Shown: positions 1 to 8,756, counted from the stretch's first letter. The stretch: DNA of 64,000 nt from Actinomycetaceae bacterium (GCA_028724905.1 JAQYTG010000004.1:94923-158922), one strand, 5' to 3'. The notes: generated by a model from the sequence alone, not told the origin. Translations and numbers: made by a program.

Positions 1-1211
1 GAAAAGGCCACAGACATTCCGAGGGATGACACAAAGACTACGGCAGAGGTGGCGGCAGAGCTTGACGCTAGCTCAACGACCACTGCAATGATCCCGAAAA
101 AGCCGCCTACCACACTGCCTATCACGCTCGAAATAAGGGTGACGACGATGACCGTGCCGAGCAGGTATCCGAACGAGCCTTTGGTGAGCTGCCATGAGCG
201 GCGGATAGCGCGGATAGGACCGATGTTTTCAGCCACGATAGCGCTGGGTGCCAGCGCGAAGCGCAGGTAGAACATCATCATGCCGAGATAGAGCAGCAGG
301 AAGATAGCGAGGATCAGCAGTAGCACTCCCAATGCGGCCACGGGGAAATCGTCGCTGCTGACGGTGGCGGAATCGGCAAAGAAGACCGCCGGTCCAGCCG
401 CTGCAAAGGCAACAATCATGAAGATCACGAACACGACTGCGAAGACGGCTCCAACGATGGCGTCAAAGCCGAGCACTCGTGCGAATGTGCTACCGGCCCG
501 TTTTTTCATCAGGGCGAAGGATTCTTTAAGGCTTACTTTTTGCCCACGTACGGAAGCAATCGTCACGCGGGTGCCGACGATCGTCACAAAAATTTGCACG
601 ATAAAACTCAGGACGATTGTGGCAATAGTACCTGATCCGGCGATAGCTTTGGCGGAGTCGAGAGCTGAACCCATCGGCGTCAGCACCGACGTTTCTCCTG
701 AGAGAAGCTCAAATATCGCCGAGAAAAGCCCCACAATCAACCCCATAATGAGCGGAAAGACGAAGTAAGCCACAGGGTTGAACTTCAGGAGACGGAATGC
801 CGCGTCCAGAGTGTCTCCGATGCCAAGTGGGCGCAGTGGGATTACGGTGCCGTAGCCATGCTGAAAATGGTGAGTTTGGGCATTTGCTTCGCCAAACTGA
901 CCGTAGCCACCCGCATGAGGTGCGGCAGGATTAGGGGGAATGGGCGCAGCGTATGCGGGTGCTCCAGGATTTGCGTACCCTTGCGCGTATCCTTGCTGGT
1001 ATCCCTGCGGAGGATAGCTTTGGGCTGCTGGATCGTACTGCGCATAGCCTGGCTGGGGAGATCCTTGCACTGGATTCTGTGCGAGATTGGTATTCGTGCG
1101 GGTATCCGAGGTATTCGTGCGGGTATTCGAATTCGGCGCCGTGTTGGAGGTAGGAGACCCGTTGGGGGTAAAAGAACCGTCAGGGGTAAAAGAATTAGGA
1201 TCAATACTCAT
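1..1211 (-). CDS. Polytopic membrane protein, GDPD-membrane-domain-like (C terminus off window)
   Basis: The frame opens at an ATG at 1211 and stays open to the left edge, so about 403 residues are visible and the C terminus is missing. The first 120 or so residues are low-complexity: an Asn/Thr/Ser stretch, then a Tyr/Gln/Gly/Pro-rich stretch with repeats such as QGYQQGYAQGYA. Then comes GTVIPLRPLGIGDTLDAAFR, followed by a series of long hydrophobic segments separated by short charged loops. This layout matches the actinobacterial family annotated as glycerophosphoryl diester phosphodiesterase membrane domain. That family lacks the catalytic domain and has no known function. It is often found beside mtrA in related genera (recollection). 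It is divergent from mtrA across about 160 bp, which must hold both promoters. The start is reasonable because no longer in-frame ATG is needed. Confidence 0.75.
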   Translation of the reverse strand, partial: MSIDPNSFTPDGSFTPNGSPTSNTAPNSNTRTNTSDTRTNTNLAQNPVQGSPQPGYAQYDPAAQSYPPQGYQQGYAQGYANPGAPAYAAPIPPNPAAPHAGGYGQFGEANAQTHHFQHGYGTVIPLRPLGIGDTLDAAFRLLKFNPVAYFVFPLIMGLIVGLFSAIFELLSGETSVLTPMGSALDSAKAIAGSGTIATIVLSFIVQIFVTIVGTRVTIASVRGQKVSLKESFALMKKRAGSTFARVLGFDAIVGAVFAVVFVIFMIVAFAAAGPAVFFADSATVSSDDFPVAALGVLLLILAIFLLLYLGMMMFYLRFALAPSAIVAENIGPIRAIRRSWQLTKGSFGYLLGTVIVVTLISSVIGSVVGGFFGIIAVVVELASSSAATSAVVFVSSLGMSVAF

Positions 1212-1370
1212 ACAGGAAATCCTCTAGTCGCTAGCTACTTCTGCGACTCAGTTTAATAGATTCTTGAGTTCAGTAGCAGATCTTCCCAGCTGGTAGGAAG
1301 AGTGACACAGAGTTTTTGCGCTAAACTGAAGACGTCGATCGGCGGCACGGATGTGGGAGAAAGAGCGTAT

Positions 1371-2051
1371 ATGAGCCAGAAAATTCTTGTGGTTGATGAC
1401 GATCCTGGCATTTCAGAGATGGTAGCGATTCTTCTAGAATCTGAGGGGTATGCGGCTATTACGGTGGCTAATGGGTTGCAGGTGCTCCCGATTTTTCACG
1501 CTGAGCGGCCAGATTTAGTGCTGCTCGACGTCATGCTTCCAGGGATGGATGGCGTGTCAGTATGCCGTCAGCTGCGTTCAGAATCAGATGTGCCCATCAT
1601 TATGATGAGTGCTAAAACCGATTCGGTGGACGTCATTGCTGGTTTGGAAGCTGGCGCAGACGATTATGTGACGAAACCATTTGAAAACTCCGTGCTCATC
1701 GCGCGCGTGAAAGCTCGTCTACGCCGGCAAGAATCGGAGCCGGAAAAGCTGCATATCGGGGATCTCACGATTGATCTAGCTGCTCACGAAGTGTTGCGAG
1801 GGGAGCAGAAGCTGCATCTCACACCGCTTGAATTTGAGCTGCTCTCGGTGCTGGCGCGCAAACCACACCAGGTATTCTCACGAGAAGAGCTGCTGGAAGT
1901 TGTGTGGGGGTATCGGCACGCCGCTGATACCCGACTCGTCAATGTGCATATACAGAGGCTGCGTTCCAAAGTGGAGCACGATCCTGAACGGCCCGAGATT
2001 GTGCTCACCGTGCGGGGCGTTGGATATCGAGCAGGATCTGTGCAGGCGTGA
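1371..2051 (+). CDS. mtrA: Response regulator MtrA (OmpR family)
   Basis: DNA-binding response regulator of the MtrAB two-component system, which in actinobacteria controls cell-wall hydrolases, division and osmotic response. The 226-residue protein has an N-terminal receiver domain with acidic residues Asp9 and Asp10, the phosphoacceptor Asp53 in LLDVMLPGMDG, and the TKPF switch lysine. A C-terminal winged helix follows, with LTPLEFELLSVLARKP and VHIQRLRSKVE recognition-helix signatures. A frame extending upstream to 1302 exists, but the ATG at 1371 is preferred because it gives the usual MtrA N terminus (SQKILVVDDD) and has a GGGAGAAAG Shine-Dalgarno sequence just upstream. Its TGA overlaps the GTG start of mtrB (GTGA), so the two are translationally coupled. 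Identity is confident from the mtrA-mtrB-lpqB order. Confidence 0.96.
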   Translation: MSQKILVVDDDPGISEMVAILLESEGYAAITVANGLQVLPIFHAERPDLVLLDVMLPGMDGVSVCRQLRSESDVPIIMMSAKTDSVDVIAGLEAGADDYVTKPFENSVLIARVKARLRRQESEPEKLHIGDLTIDLAAHEVLRGEQKLHLTPLEFELLSVLARKPHQVFSREELLEVVWGYRHAADTRLVNVHIQRLRSKVEHDPERPEIVLTVRGVGYRAGSVQA

Positions 2052-3988
2052 ATTCCTCATCTGCTGATGGCTCTCTCCTTACGCCTGAGCTGCCGGTTCA
2101 GGAATCGGGTGCGCGCTCCGCGCTTTCTCCCGCCACTACCGCTGCAGCTTCTTCTGGAGCTTCTCCTGTGGTTAGTCCGCGGGAGCGTGGCGCTTTTTTT
2201 GAACGGATCTGGTCTGCCATCACGGGCGTACGTCACTTATGGAGCTCGTCGCTCAGATTGCGCGTGATTACAATCATTCTCATCGGCGGCACAGTGGGGG
2301 CTTCCATCGTGGGCGTGGTGATCACTGCTCAAGAGCGGGCGGCGATCTTCGATCAGGCTGTGCGGGTGAATGTGGAGCAGTTTTCGAATGAATCGGCTGC
2401 GGCTCAAGAGAAGTTTTCAGCAGGTTTGGCATACACCACGGGGCAGACGCAGCAGGTGGCCAACAATTTAGTGGCATCTATGTACGATCCAGCCCGTGGC
2501 CTTATGGGTGCGGTGCTGATGCGTAGCCAAGGGCAAGAAGCTACCCCAGCGCAGATTGTCGAGCCGTCCACGGCGAGCGCTGCTACATTGCGTTCGCTGG
2601 TTTCTGCGCAGCTGCGGGCAGAAGTGGCACATTCGCGGAATGTGGCGTGGCAATCGGTAGCTATCCCTCGCGATCCGCAAAACTATAGAGGAGCTACATC
2701 CCCAGGGATTGTGGTCGGTACGGCTTTGGAAATTCCCAGTTCTGGAGATTACGAACTCTATGCCGTCTACTCGTTGGAAAGCCAAGAATCGTTGCTCAAC
2801 TCCAGCTACAGGGTACTCAGTTTCGGGATTGTGGCATTTATTTTGGCGCTCACGCTGCTCATTGTGTTGGTTTTGCGTATGGTGCTACGGCCAATTCAAG
2901 AAGCCTCAGAGGGGGCTCGGCAGCTTGCGCAAGGAGCTCTTGATACCCGCATGGATGTCGAAGGCTCTGATGAGTTAGCTCAGCTAGCGACGTCGTTCAA
3001 TCAAATGGCCAGTTCTCTTGAAGATCAATTTGCTCGCATGGAGCGCATGAGTGAGGTACAGACGGAGTTTGTCTCAGCCGTTAGCCATGAGTTGCGTTCG
3101 CCCGTGACGACGATCAGAATGGCCGGCCAACTCATCTACGATAAGCGAGACGAACTCTCTCCCGCGTTGAAACGTTCGGCAGAGCTGCAACACGATCAGC
3201 TGAACAATCTCGACTCTATGCTCTCCGATCTGTTGGAGATATCGAGGTATGATGCCGGAGCTATGAATCTCGCCGCTACTGATGTCGATGTGGTAGAGAT
3301 TGCCGAAAAGGTGGTGGAAATGGCACAGCCGCTGGCGCAATCCAACGGGGTGCAGGTGACGCTCACGCAGAGCGGAGATACCACAGCGCAGGTGGAGCCG
3401 CGTCGTATTGAACGGGTGATCCGAAATCTGGTCGTGAATGCTGTGGAACACGGCGAGGCGCGTCCCGTTCAGGTGCGGGTCGTGGGTGGGCATGATGCCG
3501 TCGCTGTAGAAGTCATGGATCATGGGGTCGGCCTGAGCGATGAGCAAGCTGCGCACGTTTTTGATCGTTTCTGGAGGGCAGATACCTCGCGTGTGCGCAA
3601 GACGGGAGGTACTGGGCTCGGGCTCACGATTGCCCGTGAGGATGCGCTCATTCACGGTGGCTCTTTGAAAGCCATCGGCGAGCTGGGGGTGGGCTCGACA
3701 TTTTTGCTAGTCGTGCCGAAACGTCCAGGTGCTCCATACACTTCTCCCATCAAACTCAAGAAGCCACAGCCAATAACGGAGTCTGCGGATAGAGCGCAAT
3801 CTGTAGATATGCAGCAGGCGAACGTCGAGGAGCACGGCAAAGATAAACACAGCGCAGATAAACACAGCGCTGATGAGCGCAACGCAGATAAGCACGGTGC
3901 AGATAAGCGCAGCGTTGATAGGCACGGCGCAGATGAGCTTTCGGCAGACGGGGGGGGGAGAGACCGTGGATGCGTGCTTGAGCAATGA
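2048..3988 (+). CDS. mtrB: Sensor histidine kinase MtrB (3' end probably frameshifted)
   Basis: Membrane sensor kinase partner of MtrA. The GTG start at 2048 overlaps the mtrA stop. Order of parts in 646 residues: cytoplasmic leader, transmembrane helix near residues 75-95, extracytoplasmic sensor region, second transmembrane helix near 255-280, HAMP, HisKA with phosphoacceptor His347 in AVSHELRSPVTTIR, then HATPase_c with N-box RNLVVNAVEHG, G1 MDHGVGLS, F-box FDRFWRAD and G2 GTGLGLTIARE. The tail after about residue 570 is low-complexity, with seven 5-residue repeats of the DKHSA type encoded by 15-bp units at 3842-3946. Immediately after comes a run of nine Gs at 3950-3958. As read, the protein stops at 3988. 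With eight Gs the frame would continue to a TGA at 4101-4103, which overlaps the lpqB GTG exactly as mtrA overlaps mtrB. The drawn 3' end is therefore doubtful. The catalytic core is unaffected. Confidence 0.93.
   Translation: MNSSSADGSLLTPELPVQESGARSALSPATTAAASSGASPVVSPRERGAFFERIWSAITGVRHLWSSSLRLRVITIILIGGTVGASIVGVVITAQERAAIFDQAVRVNVEQFSNESAAAQEKFSAGLAYTTGQTQQVANNLVASMYDPARGLMGAVLMRSQGQEATPAQIVEPSTASAATLRSLVSAQLRAEVAHSRNVAWQSVAIPRDPQNYRGATSPGIVVGTALEIPSSGDYELYAVYSLESQESLLNSSYRVLSFGIVAFILALTLLIVLVLRMVLRPIQEASEGARQLAQGALDTRMDVEGSDELAQLATSFNQMASSLEDQFARMERMSEVQTEFVSAVSHELRSPVTTIRMAGQLIYDKRDELSPALKRSAELQHDQLNNLDSMLSDLLEISRYDAGAMNLAATDVDVVEIAEKVVEMAQPLAQSNGVQVTLTQSGDTTAQVEPRRIERVIRNLVVNAVEHGEARPVQVRVVGGHDAVAVEVMDHGVGLSDEQAAHVFDRFWRADTSRVRKTGGTGLGLTIAREDALIHGGSLKAIGELGVGSTFLLVVPKRPGAPYTSPIKLKKPQPITESADRAQSVDMQQANVEEHGKDKHSADKHSADERNADKHGADKRSVDRHGADELSADGGGRDRGCVLEQ
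3842..3958 (+). repeat. 15-bp tandem repeat array followed by G9 tract inside mtrB
   Basis: Seven imperfect 15-bp units (3842-3946) encode pentapeptides DKHSA, DKHSA, DERNA, DKHGA, DKRSV, DRHGA and DELSA. GAC and nine consecutive Gs (3950-3958) follow. Both elements are classic substrates for slipped-strand mispairing. Unit loss or gain keeps frame (15 is a multiple of 3). Change of one G does not, and switches the C-terminal 10 residues for about 48 others ending at 4103. Confidence 0.9.
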
Positions 3989-4099
3989 GCAAGATGAACC
4001 ATACGTGTACAAGCGAGGCGTAAAGGCTGCGGCGGAAGTTGCGCGAGAAGATGGAGCGACGGTGCCCACCGCGGAAACCCGTGAAGATGGTGATGCCTC

Positions 4100-5866
4100 G
4101 TGAAGCGGATGCGTCTTCGGGTTCTCGCTGCTGTCAGTATTGTGTTGGTGGTACTGAGCTCCTGCGCTGGACTCCCTCGGCGAGGTGGCGTCACAGTCGT
4201 AGAGCGAAGTACTGCTCCTCTGGGAGGGGTGGTACTCGATGCTAAAGGGCCAACGGTCGGGGCTAGCCCAGAGGAACTGATCCAAGGTTTTTTGCGTGCT
4301 TCCTCAGTGGGGGTGTCCGACAATTTCCGCGTGGCACGGCAGTTTTTGACTCCTGAGGCGGCTGCGCGTTGGAATCCCTCTGGCGGCGTCAATATCTTCT
4401 CCGATTCAGAGTCGGTACAGTTTTCTCAAACGACGCAAGGGGCAGTGCTTGCTTCGGTGCCAGCGCTTGGAAGAGTAGATAGCACAGGGCACTACACGGC
4501 TGCCGAAACTGGAGCGACGCTCAGCAGAGAATTCTCGTTAATGGTGAATGAGGATGGGGAGTGGCGTATCGCGGCACTCGACGATTCAGTGATGATGGCG
4601 CAGACGGTTTTTTCGTCACTCTATGTGCGCTCACCCCTGTATTTCCTCAATTCGGAGCAGACCGCTTTCGTGCCGGATGTGCGCTGGTTCCCGCGTGCTC
4701 GGGCGCTTTCACTGATGGCGGCGTCACTCATCACTGGCCCTTCTGCGTGGCTGGCTAAGACGGCACACACTGCTTATATGAGTGGGCTCGATCAGATAGA
4801 GACCAACGTCACCGTGGAAGACACCACCGCCATCGTGGATCTCCCAGTTGGTGTGGAGGGGCTTTCTCCAGACAAGTTGGCATTTCTGGAAGCGCAGTTT
4901 ACGAAGACTCTCGTTGGTTCGGGGCTCGTGCAGCGGGTACAGCTCACGGTGCAGGGTGCTTCGGTGAGCTCTGGCGAGGTGCTCAATCTGCCCGCCTACC
5001 CTTATACGACAGCTCCGTTGGTGGCTATCGTGCAAGGCAACGTGCTGAGTATCAACAACGGGCAGAGCAGTGTGCTCCGCCTGGCAGATGAATACAATCC
5101 AAAAAACTTTGCGCGCATTGCCATTGATTCCACTCAGCCTGCCACTCGTCTGGTGGGTCTCAATGACGCTGGAACTAAGCTCTCGGTGCTTCCTCTCGGC
5201 GGAGGAGAAGAGATGACTCTCTATGCGAGCAGCGCACAGCCAGCCGCAGGGGCAGCGGCTTCGGGGTCAGCTCAGGCTTCGGGATCTGTTCGGGCTTCGC
5301 GGTCCGCGCTCGCTGCTCCATCTATTGACGAAATGGGGTGGGTGTGGAGCGCCGATTCGGCAGCGCCGGGCAAACTTTTGGCTATCAACGCGGAGACTGG
5401 CGAGAAAGTGCAGCTCCCCGCTCCAGATATAGCGCACGGGGGTGTGTTGCAGGTGGCAGTCTCGCGTGAGGGCAGCCGCGTGGTGGTGCTTTTGGCGGGA
5501 GATAGCACCAGCCACATCGCCGTTTTCGGAGTGCAGCGTGACCCGATGGGAGCGCCGACGGGTCTGGGGGATCCACTGTGGCTCGGACAAGATTTCACAG
5601 ATGTGCATGATGTGAGCTGGATGAGCGACGCGAAAGTGCTGCTGCTCGGCACGGTGGGTGACGGCGGAGTCGAGGGCTTGTACTCGCTCGATATTGGTGG
5701 TTTGCGTGAGCCAGTGGCTGGAGTCTCAAAAGCAAAAAGCGTGACGACAGGGCGCGGTCTCGACTCTGCCGTCGTACTCACCGAAGATGGGACAGTGCAG
5801 AAGTTTTCTGGTGCCAGCTGGGCGACTCTCACTCCTGATGCCACGGCGATTGCATTCCCAGGGTGA
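4100..5866 (+). CDS. lpqB: Lipoprotein LpqB (MtrAB accessory)
   Basis: Surface lipoprotein that in mycobacteria interacts with the MtrB sensor domain and modulates MtrAB signalling. The 588-residue product starts at a GTG (4100) and has a basic N terminus, a hydrophobic stretch LAAVSIVLVVLSSC and a lipobox Cys near residue 22 (LSSC-AG), so it is exported and lipidated. A GerMN domain is expected in the middle (about residues 190-310, around VRWFPRARALSLMAASLITG and the following YMSGLDQIETNV region). The C-terminal half is the LpqB beta-propeller-like domain. An Ala/Ser/Gly-rich linker (about residues 378-400) separates the halves. Third gene of the operon. The overlap of its GTG with a TGA in an alternative mtrB frame suggests that normal mtrB ends here. 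Confidence 0.93.
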   Translation: MKRMRLRVLAAVSIVLVVLSSCAGLPRRGGVTVVERSTAPLGGVVLDAKGPTVGASPEELIQGFLRASSVGVSDNFRVARQFLTPEAAARWNPSGGVNIFSDSESVQFSQTTQGAVLASVPALGRVDSTGHYTAAETGATLSREFSLMVNEDGEWRIAALDDSVMMAQTVFSSLYVRSPLYFLNSEQTAFVPDVRWFPRARALSLMAASLITGPSAWLAKTAHTAYMSGLDQIETNVTVEDTTAIVDLPVGVEGLSPDKLAFLEAQFTKTLVGSGLVQRVQLTVQGASVSSGEVLNLPAYPYTTAPLVAIVQGNVLSINNGQSSVLRLADEYNPKNFARIAIDSTQPATRLVGLNDAGTKLSVLPLGGGEEMTLYASSAQPAAGAAASGSAQASGSVRASRSALAAPSIDEMGWVWSADSAAPGKLLAINAETGEKVQLPAPDIAHGGVLQVAVSREGSRVVVLLAGDSTSHIAVFGVQRDPMGAPTGLGDPLWLGQDFTDVHDVSWMSDAKVLLLGTVGDGGVEGLYSLDIGGLREPVAGVSKAKSVTTGRGLDSAVVLTEDGTVQKFSGASWATLTPDATAIAFPG

Positions 5867-5867
5867 G

Positions 5868-5974
5868 TTTCTGCTAGCGGCTGCCTGGATGTAAGGGGAG
5901 AGCGATGTTAATTGCTCCGGCTATGCACGCCCAAACGGTTTCTGCTAGCGAATGCCTGGATGCAATGGGAGAGT
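5868..5974. repeat. Imperfect direct repeat downstream of lpqB
   Basis: Two copies of a ~36-bp unit beginning TTTCTGCTAGCG and continuing TGCCTGGATG lie at 5868-5903 and 5939-5974, about 71 bp apart. The gap between lpqB and comF (5867-6127) otherwise shows no gene or clear terminator. It is one of several intergenic spacers here made of degenerate short repeats. Confidence 0.75.
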
Positions 5975-6127
5975 GTCGGCAAGGAGCCCAGCGATGGGCT
6001 GGCCGTACGCCCTGCTCTGTAGATGTTGCGCTGTAATCGCTGCTGTGTAGATGCTGCGTGCACATCGAGGTGACAGGCGCTACTTATCCACAGACTGCAA
6101 CGGCTATAGATATGCCACCAGTGTTGT

Positions 6128-7129
6128 GTGCACGATGAGTCTGTGACGACTACCCTGATGCGCCTGCGTCAGCTGCGCCAAGCGGCAGCTGATGTGATGT
6201 TTCCACGTGCGTGTGCCGGCTGCGGCGCCTGGGATGAAGATGTGTGTGAACCCTGCTCTCGTGCATTTTGCCGAGATTGGGTTGATGTGGCGAGTAGGGC
6301 GCCGTATCTGGTGCGCGTGCAGCCCTTCACAGGAGAGTGCGTCTCAGATTTTCCTTGCTTTGCCCTTGCTGCTTATGAGGGGAGGATGCGCGACGTGATC
6401 GTCACGTGGAAACACTCAAATGTGCGTGCTCTCGATCGCAGGATTACATCTCTGTGGAGGGATGCAGTGCAGAGACTACTGGGCACTGAGAGTTTTATCA
6501 CTGCACGCCGAGCGGTAGGGCCTGCTCCGATATGCGTCGTTCCTGCCCCCTCGCGTTGGCACAGGAGACACAAGGGGCAATTAGTGGTGCATAAGCTTGC
6601 CGTCGGCTTGTGTGAGGAAAGCGGGTGGCCGGTAGCGGACGTCTTGCGGACGACGGCTTCCACGGGCGCTGCTTGGCCTGCTACGGGCCTTGCTTGGCCT
6701 GCCGTGGATCAATTCTGGGAGCGTGGGTCGAATCACCTGTGGGATTGCGTTTCGGATCGGTTGTCGGATCAGGAGCGGATCGGCGTGAGGGGAATGCCTG
6801 ATAGCTGGAGTTTGATGGCTCGCGTGCGCACGGCAGTGCGATCTGCAGGAGCTCCGCGTTGGAGGGCGAGGCACGGATATCAGGTGGCAAATTTTTCTGA
6901 GCGCGGCGATAAACGTGCCGGCATCTACAGCGTGGAAGATATGAGCGGGAAAGGAGTGGTGATCGTGGATGATGTGGTGACGACGGGCGCAACAGCTAGT
7001 GGAGCAGAAGCGGCAATTGCGAGAGCCGGAGGGAAAGTGATAGCAGTGGTGGCCTTAGCTGCTCCAGCTAGAATAAGCGGCGCGAGAGCTAAGATGGACG
7101 ATGTGACTTTCGGCTCACGTCACCAGTGA
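6128..7129 (+). CDS. comF: ComF family phosphoribosyltransferase-like protein
   Basis: ComF proteins resemble type I phosphoribosyltransferases and are linked to DNA uptake in competent bacteria. Their role in actinobacteria is unknown. The 333-residue protein has an N-terminal zinc-ribbon-like cluster CAGCGAWDEDVCEPC, the ComF block VVPAPSRWHRRHKGQ, and a C-terminal PRPP-binding motif VVIVDDVVTTGATASGA. Between the last two lies an insertion of about 60 residues, rich in Trp, Ser and Ala (about 175-235), that makes it longer than the usual 220-250 residues. The GTG at 6128 lacks a convincing ribosome binding site. A start at the ATG at 6158 (MRLRQLRQ) is possible. Position after mtrAB-lpqB and before hpf is the common actinobacterial order. 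Confidence 0.85.
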   Translation: MHDESVTTTLMRLRQLRQAAADVMFPRACAGCGAWDEDVCEPCSRAFCRDWVDVASRAPYLVRVQPFTGECVSDFPCFALAAYEGRMRDVIVTWKHSNVRALDRRITSLWRDAVQRLLGTESFITARRAVGPAPICVVPAPSRWHRRHKGQLVVHKLAVGLCEESGWPVADVLRTTASTGAAWPATGLAWPAVDQFWERGSNHLWDCVSDRLSDQERIGVRGMPDSWSLMARVRTAVRSAGAPRWRARHGYQVANFSERGDKRAGIYSVEDMSGKGVVIVDDVVTTGATASGAEAAIARAGGKVIAVVALAAPARISGARAKMDDVTFGSRHQ

Positions 7130-7204
7130 AGTGGCTGAATGAATGATCGCTGTTAGCCAAAGAGATACTAAAAGTCGGTGGCTTGGGTCACATTTATTGT
7201 GTGT

Positions 7205-7220
7205 GGCAGCTATACTGGAA
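7205..7220 (+). promoter_or_regulatory. Candidate -10 box upstream of hpf
   Basis: TATACT at 7211-7216 lies 170 bp before hpf in a 250-bp gap after comF. The -35 is weak (TCACAT at 17 bp or TTGGGT further up), so this is only a candidate. A long 5' leader of about 160 nt would result. Confidence 0.35.
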
Positions 7221-7385
7221 AAGTCTCTATGAGATGCTCCGTCTATGGGCGTGACGTGCTGAAATACAGGGCGGCCGAGCGGATTGTGTAGAGAGTAGGT
7301 GATGCCAAAGCGTTCCACGCAGCCGTGGAACTGCGTTCTGGTGGAGTAGCGTCCACCATCATTCAGACCGATTCAGGAGGTCATG

Positions 7386-8072
7386 ATGGAATTCGTTGTC
7401 AAGGGGCGGAATACAGAAATTTCCGACCGCTTCCGCAACCACGTTGAAGAAAAGCTAGAAAAAGTGGAGCAATTCGCTCCGCGGGCGCAGCGGGTAGATG
7501 TGGAGCTCACACATGAGCCGAATCCCGCGCAGGTGGAGAGATCTGAGCGCATTGAAATCACAGTACGCGACAAAGGGCCAGTGATTCGCGCGGAGGCTTC
7601 TTCTGCCGATCAATACAGTGCGTTAGATCTGGCTATTCAAAAACTCTTCGAGCAGTTGCGCCGAGCCCATGAGCGTAAGAAAGATCACCGGCGTCGCCGT
7701 GGGGTAGAGCCAACTCCTGAAGAACTCAACGTGGATACGCTGTTGGAGTCACTCCATCTCGATGGAGCAGATCAAGCTGCGGCAGGCTCAGGCTCTGCTG
7801 GCTTAGGAGTGCCGACCAAGCCTGGCGAAGAGATTGAGACGCAGCTTGGAGATTCTCCGGTGGTGGTGCGGCAGAAACTGTATGAGGCAAAACCCATGAC
7901 CGTCGATCAAGCCCTCTATGAGATGGAGCTCGTAGGGCACGCTTTCTACCTGTTTATTGACGAAGAGACGAAACAGCCGTGTGCCGTGTATCGGCGCCAC
8001 GGGTGGACGTATGGCGTGATTCGTTTGAATGCCGTGGCTGGAGAGTTTGGGCCTGCTGGCAGTGATGCGTGA
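7386..8072 (+). CDS. hpf: Long ribosome hibernation promoting factor (HPF/RaiA)
   Basis: Binds the 30S decoding region and dimerises 70S ribosomes into inactive 100S particles in stationary phase or stress. The 228-residue protein has the N-terminal S30AE domain (VVKGRNTEISDRFRNHVEEK, EQFAPRAQRVDVELTHE), a central linker from about residue 125 to 155, and the C-terminal dimerisation domain (KPMTVDQALYEMELVGHAFY, FIDEETKQPCAVYRRHGWTY) that defines the long form. Two adjacent ATGs occur at 7383 and 7386. The AGGAGG at 7375-7380 is 2 nt from the first and 5 nt from the second, so 7386 is chosen. In many actinobacteria secA follows hpf. Here tRNA genes follow instead. Confidence 0.94.
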   Translation: MEFVVKGRNTEISDRFRNHVEEKLEKVEQFAPRAQRVDVELTHEPNPAQVERSERIEITVRDKGPVIRAEASSADQYSALDLAIQKLFEQLRRAHERKKDHRRRRGVEPTPEELNVDTLLESLHLDGADQAAAGSGSAGLGVPTKPGEEIETQLGDSPVVVRQKLYEAKPMTVDQALYEMELVGHAFYLFIDEETKQPCAVYRRHGWTYGVIRLNAVAGEFGPAGSDA

Positions 8073-8143
8073 GGAGGTAGATGCGGCAGGAGCATGAACG
8101 CTGCAGCACATATCTGCAGATATGACGTGCTGTGACCGGCTTA

Positions 8144-8186
8144 CCACCCATGTGTGGGGCAGTAGCTTTGCACTGCACATGGGTGG
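8144..8186 (+). terminator. Hairpin after hpf
   Basis: CCACCCATGTG (8144-8154) pairs perfectly with CACATGGGTGG (8176-8186), with a further short stem inside the loop. There is no U tract. It is the likely end of the hpf transcript. Confidence 0.6.
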
Positions 8187-8228
8187 CCTGCTAGAGTATC
8201 TGAGCGTGCGAGCGAAAGCGAGTACCGA

Positions 8229-8310
8229 GGCGGGTTACCCGAGCGGCCAAAGGGGGCTGACTGTAAATCAGCTGCGAAATGCTTCGGGGGTTCAAATCCC
8301 TCACCCGCCA
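8229..8310 (+). tRNA. tRNA-Tyr (GTA)
   Basis: 82-nt type II tRNA with a long variable arm. Acceptor GGCGGGT (8229-8235) pairs with ACCCGCC (8303-8309) and the discriminator is A8310. The anticodon loop CTGTAAA carries GTA, and the T-loop TTCAAAT is present. CCA is not encoded (CT follows). Confidence 0.95.
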
Positions 8311-8313
8311 CTG

Positions 8314-8338
8314 CTCAATTCCCACTGTGGGAATTGAG
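8314..8338 (+). terminator. Hairpin after tRNA-Tyr
   Basis: CTCAATTCCCAC and GTGGGAATTGAG form an almost loopless perfect inverted repeat 4 nt after the tRNA. It has no U tract. It is probably a terminator or processing hairpin. Confidence 0.6.
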
Positions 8339-8536
8339 GGCACATGACGTGGTTTAGCTATATGGTCTGGAAGCGTGCTTTCGCCATCAACATCTACAAA
8401 AGTGTGCGAAATTGAAACCGCTGAGATGAGTTGCTATTCTCTTCTTGGCTTGGTCTTTGCTTGCGAAGGCTGAGGGAGTTCTCTGCGGAGGATTCCCGCC
8501 GTGAGGATATGGCTGTATGGCTGATTCTTACGCAGT

Positions 8537-8609
8537 GCCCCGATAGCTCAGTCGGCAGAGCATCTCCATGGTAAGGAGAAGGTCAAGAGTTCGATTCTCT
8601 TTCGGGGCT
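8537..8609 (+). tRNA. tRNA-Thr (GGT)
   Basis: Acceptor GCCCCGA (8537-8543) pairs with TCGGGGC (8602-8608). The anticodon stem CTCC/GGAG encloses ATGGTAA, giving anticodon GGT. The T-loop is TTCGATT. CCA is not encoded. Confidence 0.95.
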
Positions 8610-8682
8610 CGCTTCACCGCGGTGAGCCGCATATACACGGCGCAAGAGGTGAATAGCGTTCCAGATGTGATCGCGCAGCCGA

Positions 8683-8756
8683 GGCGGGGTAGCTCAGTTG
8701 GTCAGAGCGCACGACTCATAATCGTGAGGTCGCGGGTTCAAACCCCGCCCCCGCTA
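8683..8756 (+). tRNA. tRNA-Met (CAT), elongator type
   Basis: Acceptor GGCGGGG (8683-8689) pairs with CCCCGCT (8749-8755). The first pair is G-U rather than the usual G-C. The anticodon loop CTCATAA has CAT. The D-arm (AGCTCAGTTGGTCAGAGC) and G-C-rich T-stem fit elongator Met. The absence of the three initiator-type G-C pairs in the anticodon stem argues against initiator tRNA. CCA is not encoded. Confidence 0.93.

Noticed and set aside
5868..5974. Direct repeats considered as a CRISPR array
   Set aside because: Only two copies, imperfect and unrelated to neighbouring cas genes, which are absent from the window. The same holds for the 9246 and 28254 repeats.
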